Shown here one piece after another: positions 12,027 to 23,623 of a stretch of DNA of 64,000 nucleotides. Position 1 is the first letter of the stretch, and each line of letters opens with the position of its first letter. Made by a program: the position numbers and the translations under genes. The stretch is from Clarireedia homoeocarpa (lineage: Eukaryota > Ascomycota > Leotiomycetes > Helotiales > Rutstroemiaceae). The stretch lies in the NCBI GenBank assembly GCA_001465935.1, contig LNKV01000088.1:1-64000 (forward strand). The letters are read 5' to 3'. Below the pieces are notes generated by a model. It was not told the origin of the DNA and ran no database searches. It saw only the letters and a list, made by a program, of their open reading frames with translations.

Positions 12027-14880
12027 TTACTCAGCTGCTATCCAAACCCACTGACAACGATTCATGTTATTTTCATGCTTCGAGGAAGAAAAAGATCCAC
12101 ATTCAAATGAAAATCCTTCAACAGTTCTATCGGTAACCTGACCGTGCAATCTCAAATTGTAATCATCATCCACATCAAACTCCATCAGTGCAATGAAGAC
12201 AGCTGGTATCTTGGTAAAAGGTATACCGTCAAACGTAACATTGCCACGTTTCCATTTCTCCTCTTTCGTGACTCTGATATGGCCCACTTTCATACGGTTG
12301 TTGCACCCTGTGTCGCTGAATGATAACCACCCAATTCTAATAGCGTTATTATTGTTGGACCAAAATTTGATAGAAATATCAAAGTGTTCTTCGTAAGCAG
12401 CGCTCACACCAGTGGTAATCGAGTGCCAGCCATTACTCATGTCAACTTCGTAGATCCACGTCACGACTCTTGGAGACTGATTAAAACGGCGAGAGAAAGG
12501 TATACGATTCACAACCATCCGATCATTACCAAAGCGATACATCCCCAACGAATTATAGACGCCAGTCTCTATATGAATGTCGTTATCCGGAAGTGCCATC
12601 CAGCTCATCAAGCTCCCGTAACTTTTAGCACCCAGGAAAGTACGAGTTATTACCTCGAAACCTGTTGATGTTTGGTTTTGATGCCTCATTTCGAGTCGTA
12701 TTGGTGACCTCGAGCTTTGATCAAGTTTGGTGAGACCGGAGATCATGCGCGGAGCCGATGTGTATGGATGATAGAATTTGACTAGATTTAGATCAAAGCA
12801 GTCTCCCTTATTAGGATCCCATTGAGATGGGCCAGCGATTCCCGCTTGGGCAATTGCCGTAGTAGAATTTTGTCCAAGTTTCTTCGGGATCTTTGCTCTA
12901 GGTAGACGAGTCTCAAAAATAACCGGAGACTGGAATGGTTTTGGGTGGTCTTCGTCGGTGGCGAGCTCTGGATACTTTTCTATAAGATCAACTTCTTTAA
13001 CAATGCGCACCATTTGTCGGTAAATGGCTTCGCGGGCATCAATGAGACCGTTTAGTGAATCTGCAAATCGACTCTGATCATCGATATATGGATAGAGGCC
13101 ACTTTCTTTGTTCTTTTTCATCGATACTTTTACATTCTGGGTGGTTTCGATCGATGAGGTATTAGTAGTCCCTGCTGTGCCATCTACTGATGCCCATGGC
13201 ACGAGTTCCAATGTCTCGTTTTTAACGTTGGAAATCTGCTCATCCAATCGCTTCTCCAGCAACTTGTAGGCCATGAAGAAGTTCATGAGAGCATTCGTGT
13301 AGATTTGGGCGTTCCCATATTGGAGTCTGGTATACGATGTAGGCTTGGCCGCAACAAAACTTCGAAGAGAGTCGTACTTGGTCAGTATTGCATAAGTTCG
13401 TTGTGGACATTCAGCGACAAGACCTGGAAAGCGAGCAGCAGCTTGCATAATACTCTTAATATCCCATCGCTGCTCTATCGGTTTAATATGACCACCACCA
13501 CACCAACTGACTTGTATCGTTGTTTCGGCATTTGTCTCAACCTTAGCCTCTGCATCAACATCTATTAGACCCGCAGTAAACGCAGCTTTGATATCAGGTA
13601 TCTTGGCCTTGTTGAATATCTTCATGCTAATAAGCGCATTGAATTCTCCACCCTCCAGGAACCCTGAGATGAAGCTATCGCCGTAGACTTGTTGAAAGTC
13701 ATTTTCATTCTTGGAAGAAATGGGATTGAAGAGTAATGCGTCTTTAAAATTCAACGTCTGGTTGATCACCTTAACAGAAATATAGAAGTTGAGATCGCTC
13801 TCTAGAAACTTGTTCGAATCCACAAAGGATCCTCTCCCTGATCCACCAAGCTTGCCCGCTTTGACGGAAAACGAGGCCGATATGCACATGTCGTCAGTTA
13901 TATCGCTCAGATTATCAATAAATCTGCTGGTGTAGATGACTGTCTGGCCTGGATGCTGAGCTTCGTGCTGTCTCCGCTCTTGGTGAATTTTCCGCTCTTC
14001 TACACGATCTTCGGCTCGGCGCTTACACTCTTCTTCTCTTGCCTCCTTCTCTTGTTCCTTTTCAAATGCTCGTTTTTCTGCGATGCGCTCTTTCTCCTTA
14101 TCTTGAGTGGCTTGGATCGCTGCGTCTGCTCTTCGCGCATTCATGTCTCTCTGTTTACGCAGCTTTATCGCCTTGGACACTTTCGACATTGTGCGAGCTC
14201 CCTCGAACTTGTTGCTAAACCTTGGTGCCTTCTCAAAAGGTCCAAAGCCGCAGCTTTCAACTTCGGTCGTATCTGGAGTCGCTTGTGGAAAATCGAGCTC
14301 CCCATCTGAACTAAAATCTTCTCTTGCCTGATGAGTCTGTCCTTGAACTGGGTCGAATTTTTGGACTGTAACATGCATCTCTCTTCCAGCGACAGTGCAA
14401 TTTTGCAAGTCTAGTATCATGAGGCCAAATTGTTAGTTGAGATACTTATCGATCACAATACCTAGTCATACATACCACTAGCCGAAACAGGCAACTCCAC
14501 ATCATCACCATCCTCACTCTCCTCGGTTTCCAACAACTTGTGCTTTATCAAGGCAGAATCTGCACGTTTATCATTGATGACTTCAGCCTGCCTCGTCCAG
14601 GAGCTATGTTTCGCGGAAGTCTCTGCAATTATTCGCATGGTAGTGCCATCGTTGGCAACGACGTTCTCGGCACGATTGGGGTCAACGACAACCGCATCGT
14701 CTAAGCAGATCTGTTGGGTAAAGGAGTTGAACCTTTTCCAAAATCAATAAAATATTTCTAGCTCGAATTGTGAAGCATTTGTGTCTTGTACGTTGAGCAT
14801 TGCCGGTAGAAGAAAATGATTTCTACTTACGCTTGACCAAGGCGCATAGCATTGTTGTATGGGGCCAGAAGCAAAGACAT
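12027..14880 (-). CDS. MACPF-like protein with coiled coil and H-type lectin repeats
   Basis: Three exons (14880-14831, 14732-14476, 14410-12027) join in frame to 896 residues, starting MSLLLAPYNNAMRLGQ. Layout: N-terminal region to about 178; a very charged Glu/Lys/Arg helix at about 179-254; a central domain with YGDSF-x6-GG at 345-357, matching the MACPF/perforin signature Y-G-x-x-F/Y-x6-G-G with Ser in place of the usual His; then three tandem H-type-lectin-like repeats at roughly 636-710, 735-802 and 803-896 (SPRVVTWIYEVD and IPAVFIALMEFD are the strand cores, and the last ends CQWVWIAAE). There is no signal peptide. Inference: a pore-forming-superfamily protein that binds sugars through its C-terminus, perhaps for defence, predation or self/non-self responses. 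The MACPF assignment rests on one motif plus length and is less certain than the lectin repeats. Confidence 0.72.
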
Positions 14881-17272
14881 ATTTGTAGAGTGAGCTTTAT
14901 AGTTTTACAAGTAACACAATACAATATCAACAATTCGAAGGGTAACAGTTTTTCGATTCAGGATATGAAATCAATATGAAGGACAAGATGGAAGTGGTTG
15001 AGTTGTTATGAAAACATAAAGGTAGCGAATACAACAGTTGGTGGCAGAACCAAGGCGGTAAGACTATATTTGTGGAAACGGCTACAAAATCAACGAAAAA
15101 ATATTTCGTATAAAAGTTAATACTTAATATTTAGTTACGCTCGTATGCTCCATATACTACTACATCTTTCCAATGTTATCCCTTTTGTCAAGGCGAAAAG
15201 ATAACCCATTTAGCTTCTACTACTTGGAAAATATGAATATGTGATTGTGATTCTAAAAGATATTTTTGGATCTGGAACCTCCCATCCGCCTACATCTCCC
15301 ATAGGCCTATAGGAGTATCCCATAGGCCTATAGGAAGGTCGATCTCTTATTTAGCTATAGTAGATTAACCTAAACGATATTGTATTTAGAAGAGATATCT
15401 TGATAATTAACTTAATAATTAACTATCAATTGAGTTAGTTGATTGAGTTAAGGAAGTGAAATAAAAGAGAAGAGAAGTAAAAGAGAAACAATTCCTAATG
15501 ATAAAAACAGCGAACCTGTTTGTGGCCCAAAACAAACCTATCATATATCATAAAAGCTATGAAACAAGGGGTAAAAAGAGGCTATAGCGAAGTAGTGCCG
15601 GCGAGGTTGGTGGCGCCGGCATGTCTTAAATCGGGATGCGACTCTTGGGTTCTTCCCATAGAGCTATCGTAAAAATAAAATTTAATGTCTCTCCCAAATG
15701 CCTATATACCCTCCTATATGCATATAAGGCTCCCATAGACCTATGGGGAAATGTAGGCGGATGGGAGGTTCCAGATCGGCTTGGAATTGTTTGTTAGGGT
15801 TTCTGGTACAATAGGCTTATTCATGGAGCGATCTGCCTGCCAAGGACTTGGACTGCATAACACACTGCGACGCTGCATACTGTACTAACAGAACCACTTA
15901 GATAGCCTGAATTCAAGCAGTGCAGAATTATCTTCATTCAAAAATTAAAGTACTGGATATTGTAACAATGAATACATCATTCTCGTTTTTGAACCTAAAA
16001 GCAGCAGTCTCTATCATCTAACATACGCTGCCGCCCAGAGTATGATATTCTAACCAGCCAAGTCTGTATAAAGCATTACAGCTCTCTTCCGTAGGACTTT
16101 GCTTTGATATCATCGTCATTCTACACCTAAGCTCACAGTCCGACATGCACAGGTCTGGGCCTGCTTTCTACTATGCATGAGCCCTGCTTCGCCGCCTGGA
16201 GATAGATCTGCGGAAGCACTTATCCCTGCCTCCGCGTTTGATCAACTTCAGTGGGAAAATAACACCACTGTGATGGTGATTACATAGCTTGGTTCATATG
16301 AAGCTAGTAAAAGTATCCTGTCCTAACCGGCCTTCGATAGAGGTGAATTTGATCATGTAACGAAGTCTATATAGTTCTAGGACTAGCAATAAAAGGCAAC
16401 AGGCAGGATACAGGATAGTATAGTCATCAATATACTTTTAGCTGAGCGTGGTTCTTACGGAATGCTGCACATCGCGATGGCTAAATGTTCTTGTAAAGAC
16501 TGGTGATAAAGTTAACATCGTGTGCTACAAAGAATACACTCCGCTGGTAATCGTAGCAAGACGTGATGATCTTGTCATGATCGAATGGCGGTGGACTGTG
16601 GGGTAGACGACACAGAACCTAATAATTATCACCCATCTCGTTAGGATTTCAGCAGGATGGTGACAACGATTGATTAAAACAGATTTGATATCGTTCCACT
16701 GTTTTTAGATGAGGCAGGTGAGTGCCCAACAAAGGCTTGGGTAACACATGCTATTCGTGAAGTATTCGTGTCAACTAGCCTGAAAGCTGGCTTCATTCAG
16801 GTGCAGGTATGGCAGTAGGTCTCTTTGAATAGATCGTAGTAGTAGGCACACAGACGAAGCTGAAATAGCGCTTCTCTTACTAGAAAAACATAGGACGGAC
16901 GCGTCCCATTTCGAGAAGTCAATCAATCCAGTCTGATATTAGTCTAGATCGACGTTGGATGAGTGAGGCTATACATAGACTAATAAACAGCCAATTGAAC
17001 TGTGGAAAATAGATAGGGGGCTGCTTTTGTAAGACGATGCTTCCAGAAGTTGGATTTTCTTCTTTCACACCCATTTGCTTCGCGGTTGAGAGGTATGCGG
17101 TTTGTGTGCTGGGTTCACGAGGGTCATAACTCAAAAAGATTGTAGGACTTGACAAACTAGATTGAGGACCTAAATTTTCTGATACACCAAGAAGTACACC
17201 GTAAAATAACTCATCCCATCCCTCACAATATCAGATTGCTCATTCACTCTGACGAAGCTGAAGTGAAGCTGT
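14881..17272. other. Long intergenic region with one inverted-repeat element
   Basis: Apart from the inverted-repeat element at 15269-15777, I see no coding signal, RNA gene or clear repeat. Short frames around 16919-17155 carry no recognisable family. Confidence 0.5.
15269..15777. mobile_element. MITE-like element with long terminal inverted repeats
   Basis: The left end GATCTGGAACCTCCCATCCG (continuing to 15295) is repeated exactly as its reverse complement at the right end (15751-15777), a 27-bp perfect inverted repeat. The similarity extends imperfectly inward through CCCATAGG-CTATagG words. The 509-bp body is non-coding and AT-rich. It contains a segment near 15565-15655 with words resembling RNA polymerase III A and B boxes (ttggtggcgccgg; gggttcttccc). 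No clear target duplication is visible. A divergent relative lies at about 40680-41015. Confidence 0.7.
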
Positions 17273-18656
17273 CTATTCAACTGCTTTCAAAAAGTCAAGT
17301 AAAATCTCAAAGGCCTGCGGCGCGCTGTAATGGAGATTGATATTGTGACCAGTGTTCGCAATCGTGGATGTCGTAGATTTAGGGGACGCGTTGGGAAACA
17401 AAATCGGCAGGAAGTTTGAGGTAATGTTCTGAGCATTGCAATTTCCCTGGCAAAAAAACCAATCCACGTTACCGTTGAGTATGATTACAGGATTTTTGAA
17501 TGCCGTCACAGGCACGTATGCTGAACCCAAGGTGAAAGTTTCACCAAGCGCATTTGTTTGTCGATTCTGGAGTTGCTGTTGAAAAACTGAACAGAAGAGC
17601 ATTTTAGTTTCATATCAAAAAGGAGAAAGACTGGGACAGGTGAATTAATCTTACTGTTTTTGTCGAAATGAGGGTAATAGAAAAAGGCAAATTGCAAAGC
17701 TTGAACAAGCGACGCTTCCGTGAAGTAGCCGTTTGGGAGACCAGTAAACTGTGGTAAGGGAATTGTATTGGCAATCTGTGAGGCTTGTGAGGCAAGACCA
17801 ATAGGAACTCCGCCCTGAAAGCCGGAGTGACCAGTGAGTAAAAGTGCTGAGAAATCATCTGGGTAGTTGGCAGAGATGCTCTGAGTAACAGCGGATCCCA
17901 GGGAGTGGCCGACGCCAACTACATGTGTAAACGCAACGCCACCATATTTTCCCCCTTTCAGAGCCGAAATAATTGTGTGAGCAAGCTGCACTTGGACGTT
18001 CAACTGTACAACCTGAAGAGGATCTGGATGCTGCGATTTTCCGATGCCGAGTCGATCGTATGAGAAAGTTGCGTAGCCCTTTTCGGCTGCGGCATCAACA
18101 TAACTGTAGTTATATGCAAAATCCCAATACGTGTGGTCAAGGGTACCTCCGTGAGTGAGAAATTGAACCGTATTAATACTTCCATGTGTGGCATTGACTG
18201 GCACGCAAAGCCTCGAGAAGATGGTATAAGTGGCAGAAATCGAGGTTGTCGGTCCCACGAGTTTTGCGGCCACAGTACTATCAACTGCGAAAAGATCTCG
18301 GAATAGGGCAGTCAATTGAGAATTGTCCGCGGGACCATCATAGAGAATTTCTACATTCGTAGCCTCTACTGGAACCTGGATGTAACCTTGGACGCACACG
18401 GCCTTTCGAGCAGCAGAAAACGATAGCTGGGGAGATGAAAAGCCTTGCACGTTGAGAATACCGCTGTTGTTTGTTTGGTGTGGCAGCTTCAGAAAGTGCT
18501 GTGGAGAAAGGAAGCTGCATAGCAGCTAAAAAAACCAACAAAACCACGCATTTTAGAGACCAAATCTGTACCGTTGAGTATCGACTGTGTATTTGAAACT
18601 ATAGAATTAAGACTGAGCGTGAAGATGAAGATGAGGATATCTAAGCCGCGAACCAT
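17273..18656 (-). CDS. Secreted alpha/beta hydrolase
   Basis: Fungal alpha/beta-hydrolase-fold enzyme, probably an esterase or lipase-like protein of unknown substrate. Two well-supported exons (upper exon down to 17655, then 17586-17273) join in frame. The catalytic triad is visible: Ser in GVGHSLGSA, Asp in LNGNVDWFF and His in NTGHNINLH. FLTHGGTLDHTYWDF and YDRLGIGKS are the oxyanion-side strands. Several Asn-x-Thr/Ser sites fit secretion. The N-terminus is not settled: the mature part runs in one frame from about 18520. Candidate signal peptides lie in other frames, one starting at the ATG at 18656 (MVRGLDILIFIFTLSL) and one hydrophobic run near 18545 (VVLLVFLAAM). An unresolved small intron or a frameshift at about 18500-18560 must join them. 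Confidence 0.75.
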
Positions 18657-19224
18657 AGTATTGATATAGATTCTTTTGTTGGCGTTCTATAGATTCAAAA
18701 TCGTGAACAAGGTACCTAGGATTGTGAAAAGTAGATAACGTGCGACCCTATCAAGTGGGCCACCCTATCAAGTAGGCCACTTTTTACTTATATTCGACTT
18801 CAATTCTCAATTAAATAGCAATAACAATTAAAATTAAATAAATTTATATAAGAGTAACTAAAGTAGAGTCTATTAAACAATTTAAATAGATCCTTTTATT
18901 ATACTTAAATTATTTATATATTCTATATCGTAGTTAAGTTAACGATATTAATTAAGATTCTTCTTCTTTAATAACTGTTATGACCTGGTCACGAGGCAGC
19001 TAAGGGACCTTAGGCTCAGAAGGCATACACTGTACCAAGGGTCTAAACCTCAGTACTAATATAATAAAATAATTTTAATATTTATTATATAATCTAAAGT
19101 TAAATTTCAAACTCTCTATATTTTACTCTTACTAGGTCTCTAAGCAAATTGATCCTCCTCTATAAAATCTATACTCTACTAATCATCTTATATTCTAACA
19201 AATAATAAGAAGGGTCAACGGAGT
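18657..19224. other. AT-rich intergenic region with possible transposon end
   Basis: A 17-bp word, accctatcaagtgggcc, is repeated in tandem with one change (tagg) at 18745-18778, followed by about 400 bp of very AT-rich DNA. This looks like the terminus of a decayed DNA transposon, but no opposite end or transposase is visible. No gene is seen. Confidence 0.35.
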
Positions 19225-20633
19225 TCAGATTTTTTTCTGATAAGTACAGTAAACTTGCGCCCTTAATTTAGCACTCATTTGCCGAAAGCTTTCTTCCTTA
19301 TCGTCCCGGACCATACGGCCAAGTTCAAAAAAATATTCTTCATTCGTTTTTTCTATTTTAGGATCGATTTTCGTAAGCCACAGTATCAAATTTTGTAATT
19401 CCTCGTATAACACCGATCTCGATGCTAGCATACTAGTAGTAGCGACTCTTCGGTAACAGTTAACAGAAGATGTATTTGAGTTGTTGGAACATTCTTCGAA
19501 GCGGACTTTCTTAGGAAGATCGAGGCGCGGGCGTTTTGCTTAGAGCGATTAGAAACTGGGACAGCTGATTTCTAATCTACGAGCAAGATATCAAACTGAT
19601 AAAGCAAGGACTACTTACTAGAGTTGCCGGTCTGATTGATAACATCAAAATTGGCCGATCTTCTTCGCTTCGTTGAAGGGTTACGATCAAGGTCATCATC
19701 ATCATCATCTTCTTCTTCTTCTTCTTCGTCTTCAGTTTCCAAATCATCCTGACAGCAAGAAACATTTGCTGATACTGTAATGGCTGGTGAAGGCGTAACT
19801 TCAGTGTCGATGTTCTTAGCAGCTGAGATATTTGTTGTGTACTTAGGAGGTAGACCATCTGGGAGGGGGCGCATGCTCGTATTAGAGTTAACATTGAAAG
19901 TAGAGGAGCGTTGTTGCTGTTCTTGTCCATCCAACTTCTCATCTAGACCGAAAGCTGCCCACTCATTGCACACCATACCGTTCTTGTGATGCTCAATGAT
20001 CTTCGTAAAGTTGATGATATCATTCTTCATTTCCCCCGCGCTGACCTTTTCACACAGACATCCAAGTAGTCGATACTGCTCATTCTCGTGTCCGTTGATA
20101 GATAAGGGAGATTTTCCGTCAAGAGCGATATACACGTAAAATTCCTTAGCCTCAGAGAGATTACGTAGTGCATACAGTGTGTCTGAAACATTTTCCGATG
20201 GTAGAAAAAGTCGTTGAGTAGCTGTAGGCATAAATACTTTGCCATAACTACACAACTTGAATCGTAGGCGAGCGATCATTTTCTCTGAGCCAATCTTGGC
20301 TACGCGCAACGCAGACTTTGCAGGATGTGAAGGTTCAAAACTGCTCAGAGGTTGCACAGAGAGGCTCAGCTCTTGGTTTGTATGATCGAACATATCTGCC
20401 TGTATAACAAAGAAGAGGACCCTAGGACGATGATTGGAAGAGTTTTTATTTACTTTGGCCTTAATAGGGAGAGAAAACCAAAGGGTGAGGTTGGAGTCCA
20501 GCTCTGTGTTGAGACGCACAGTCATCTCCAGACCTTGTTCCATTTTACCAAGATAACATGGTGTATTTTGTTCGGTGTCCCACTCTATGAGAACGCGTTT
20601 CGTAATGGAATTTTCGATGCTCGGGAAGGACAT
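19225..20633 (-). CDS. Hypothetical acidic protein, probably lineage-specific
   Basis: Two exons (20633-19619 and 19538-19225) join in frame to about 442 residues. I do not recognise a domain. The start at 20633 (MSFPSIENSITKRVL) is preferred over an upstream Met at 20744 because the extra N-terminal residues look like leader sequence; this is a judgement. The first ~240 residues look globular. They are followed by a low-complexity stretch, a Glu/Asp run of about 17 residues and a basic KRRR nuclear-localisation-like patch. The C-terminal part (LYEELQNLILWLTKIDPKI) is helical. The acidic run next to basic patches suggests a nuclear protein, but there is no direct evidence of function. Confidence 0.6.
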
Positions 20634-20806
20634 ATTGGCTAGTGAAACTACATCAAGTAAGCAGTGCGCCCCTAACAGAGGGATATAAACAGAGGGAAAT
20701 AAAAAAACGATAACCCGTTTACAGGTTTGTAAACGCCCACCCACCCAGGCTTTGTACTTGTAGAGCAGCCTTGACTCTATATTGTAATTCGATTGCCTTA
20801 ATGGAG

Positions 20807-21463
20807 GAGATACAGAGTCTACCTGATGTTGCCATCGATCTGCCCGAAGGAGATACTGGGTCTACCTGATGTTGCCATCGATCTGCCCGAAGGAGATACT
20901 GGGTCTACCTGATATTGCCATCGATCTGCCCGAAGGAGATACTGGGTCTACCTGATGTTGCCATCGATCTGCCCGAAGGAGATACTGGGTCTACCTGATA
21001 TTGCCATCGATCTGCCCGAAGGAGATACTGGGTCTACCTGATGTTGCTATCGATCTGCCCGAAGGAGATACTGGGTCTACCTGATGTTGCCATCGATCTG
21101 CCCGAAGGAGATACTGGGTCTACCTGATATTGCCATCGATCTGCCCGAAGGAGATACTGGGTCTACCTGATGTTGCTATCGATCTGCCCGAAGGAGATAC
21201 TGGGTCTACCTGATGTTGCCATCGATCTGCCCGAAGGAGATACTGGGTCTACCTGATATTGCCATCGATCTGCCCGAAGGAGATACTGGGTCTACCTGAT
21301 GTTGCTATCGATCTGCCCGAAGGAGATACTGGGTCTACCTGATGTTGCCATCGATCTGCCCGAAGGAGATACTGGGTCTACCTGATATTGCCATCGATCT
21401 GCCCGAAGGAGATACTGGGTCTACCTGATGTTGCTATCGATCTGCCCGAAGGAGATACTGGGT
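20807..21463. repeat. 43-bp minisatellite, 15 copies, with higher-order triplets
   Basis: Fifteen head-to-tail copies of a 43-bp unit beginning GAGATACTGGGTCTACCTGA and ending CCCGAAG, followed by a 12-bp partial copy. The copies fall into three types by two positions: A (GTTGCC), B (ATTGCC) and C (GTTGCT). The order is A A B, then A-B-C four times, so the later copies arose by duplication of a 129-bp block. Each copy carries a TGA, and 43 is not a multiple of three, so every frame is closed on both strands. The array is non-coding. Confidence 0.95.
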
Positions 21464-22603
21464 TTGCTCAATCTAAATAACCTACACCGAGGAAAATTGA
21501 AGTAAGCTATAACAGCAATATTGTCGTGTCGAGAGAGTTGATATTACTGATAATGTGACTGGAGCGGATAACGCGAAAATAATGGTTTTAAAAGGAAAAT
21601 ACAGCTCAAAATAGATATTTATATAAAAACATTTGATAGTAGGTAAAGACGTAGATCCAAGAATAAGTTGTAGTTGGGTGGGGTAAGCAGTTATATACTT
21701 TCCAGCCTTCGTGTATCTTGCGAGCTGCCTAATTAGGTATTAAAGCCTCAGGTATATAATTGGCAGCTTGCTGCCTTTAATATTCTGGCCTGCCCTTGTT
21801 CTGAGAGTTACTTCTTATTTTACCTACACAGACTATATCACGAACCTGGCCTTCTAATTAGTTATAAATAATTTTTTTTATTGTCGGGCGGTGAAACAAC
21901 TACAAAGGTTTTAAATACCGACTTCATAAAAATTAATCAATATTTGAAGTTAAAGCTCAACAATTAGTTTGACTATAATATATACACTACGTTTACTATC
22001 CGATACCCTAGCGACCATTGTCTATTTCGCCAGCAGCATCTCCTGTGGCTGTCGTCATGGTCTTGCTTGGCCCCCCTTTTGGTTCCTCATCTGCAATGTT
22101 ATTCGTACTAGTCTTAGCGCTGGCTATAAGGTTCGTTCTGGGAAAGGAGCTGGGGAGAATGGGAGAAAGAGGTCCCGTGCTTGATTGCTGTACCGAAAGA
22201 CGAGAAAGGTGAATAGTCAGTGTATGAATGAACAGCTGGAGTGCTGAAACTTCACTAAGCGAGTTCACTGATTGTGCTACATTTAGGGTAATGTAAGGAG
22301 GCTCACTTCTAAATACAATTTGTGCGACAACAGAAGTTCGGAATGTAAAGCTTCTCGTTAAGTTACTTGTAGGTTACACTTGGGTACATCTTTAGAACTT
22401 TAACTTGGTAGTTCAAATGCAACAAACTGTATTGTTTTACAAGCAAGTCAACTAGAAAATATAAAAGCTTGTATTTTAAAACAAAATAAAATAAAAGTAC
22501 AAATATTCTTATAATGCTTCACGCTTTCGGCCAACCACTCAAGTGGATGCGTGGTCGACAAAAGCCCCCGCAGAGAATTCCGCAGCGAGTTAGTTCTGTA
22601 ATT

Positions 22604-22893
22604 CGCTAACTTTACCCAAGTCTAGTCGAGGCTGCTTGGGCAAGTCATTCGCTCAGACCGAGCTTATCGTGTTTGTGGCTGGTCTATTTAAAGACTTCAG
22701 TGCAGAGTTGGTGGTGGGTGGAGACTTCAATGATGAGGATTCGCGAAATAAAAAGTGGTACGAGGAGAGAGCGAGAGTCGAGAGGGAAATGTCAACAAAT
22801 GTTGAGTTCTATATGTCATTGAGGCTGACTGGAAAAGTTCCAATACGATTGGTCAAACGGGGCAAGGAGCTCTTTACAAATTTGGCTGCATAG
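22604..22893 (+). pseudogene. Cytochrome P450 C-terminal relic
   Basis: The translation contains SRGCLGKSFAQTELIVFVAG, the end of the P450 heme-binding signature (G-x-R-x-C-x-G with the Cys heme ligand) and the start of helix L. It then runs through LRLTGKVPIRLVKRGKELF, a typical P450 C-terminus, to a stop at 22893. Nothing upstream encodes the ExxR motif, helix I or the membrane anchor. This is therefore a 3' fragment of a lost or truncated P450 gene. About 30 residues between the two conserved parts look foreign or diverged. Confidence 0.7.
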
Positions 22894-23623
22894 ATACGAG
22901 CAAAAGCGTGGTTCTTGTTACACTTTCTTATATGTAGCATATGCGGCACGCTCTCCAATGGTCTAACCAGCAGTATTGGCTGCGTTAGACTTTTAAATCT
23001 GATAATTTTCTGTCATGACTACGAACGAAATGGAATGGTGTGGTAAACGCTACTCTAGTTTATTTTGAAAGAAAAAAGGAAAATAAACAGTTTCACTAGA
23101 TTCAATTAGCTTGATAATGATGTAGATACTCCGTAGTGTATCATTTCCGAAAACAATCAAGTACCTCCGCGGATGTCCCAGGTAAAAGTAGAAGAAAAAT
23201 AGAATTGTCACTTTTGGATCTAGAATACTAAATACTAGATAATCAATACACTACTCTCATCGCTGAAGGATAAAAGCACTAGGCTCTCCTGTAGAGCTTT
23301 CTCATAACTTCCTGGTCGGGCTCGTCGCCGCTGCGCTCTTCTGTGCCGCAATCTGGCACGTCATAGAATATAACATGTGTCCATCGTGTGTGATGCTTTC
23401 CTTGAAAACTAACCGCGGGCTTTCATTCTCTACATTCATTGGCTGTGCAGCGTTATATTCAAGTATTTCTGAATTGATCATAAAAGAACTAAATTATGTA
23501 TATATAAATTGATATTTAATATTTAGTTATATTTGTATTCTTTTTATACTACATCTTTCCAATATCGTTCTCTTTTTGAAGATGAAGAAATTAACCCACT
23601 TAGCTTCTACTACCATTCCCACT

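Larger units (their letters stand above)
20634..23623. other. Intergenic region with minisatellite and P450 relic
   Basis: About 3 kb between genes. Apart from the minisatellite (20807-21463) and the P450 fragment (about 22604-22893) I see AT-rich, non-coding sequence. No complete gene is supported. Confidence 0.5.

Noticed and set aside
20807..21463. Minisatellite as a repeat-protein gene
   Set aside because: The 43-bp unit contains stops on both strands and shifts frame each copy, so no frame stays open beyond 129 bp.
20807..21463. CRISPR-like repeat array
   Set aside because: Repeats are head-to-tail without spacers, and the genome is eukaryotic.
22018..22268. Overlapping short frames on both strands near 22.0-22.3 kb
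   Set aside because: No family resemblance, no splice-supported extension, and AT-rich flanks.
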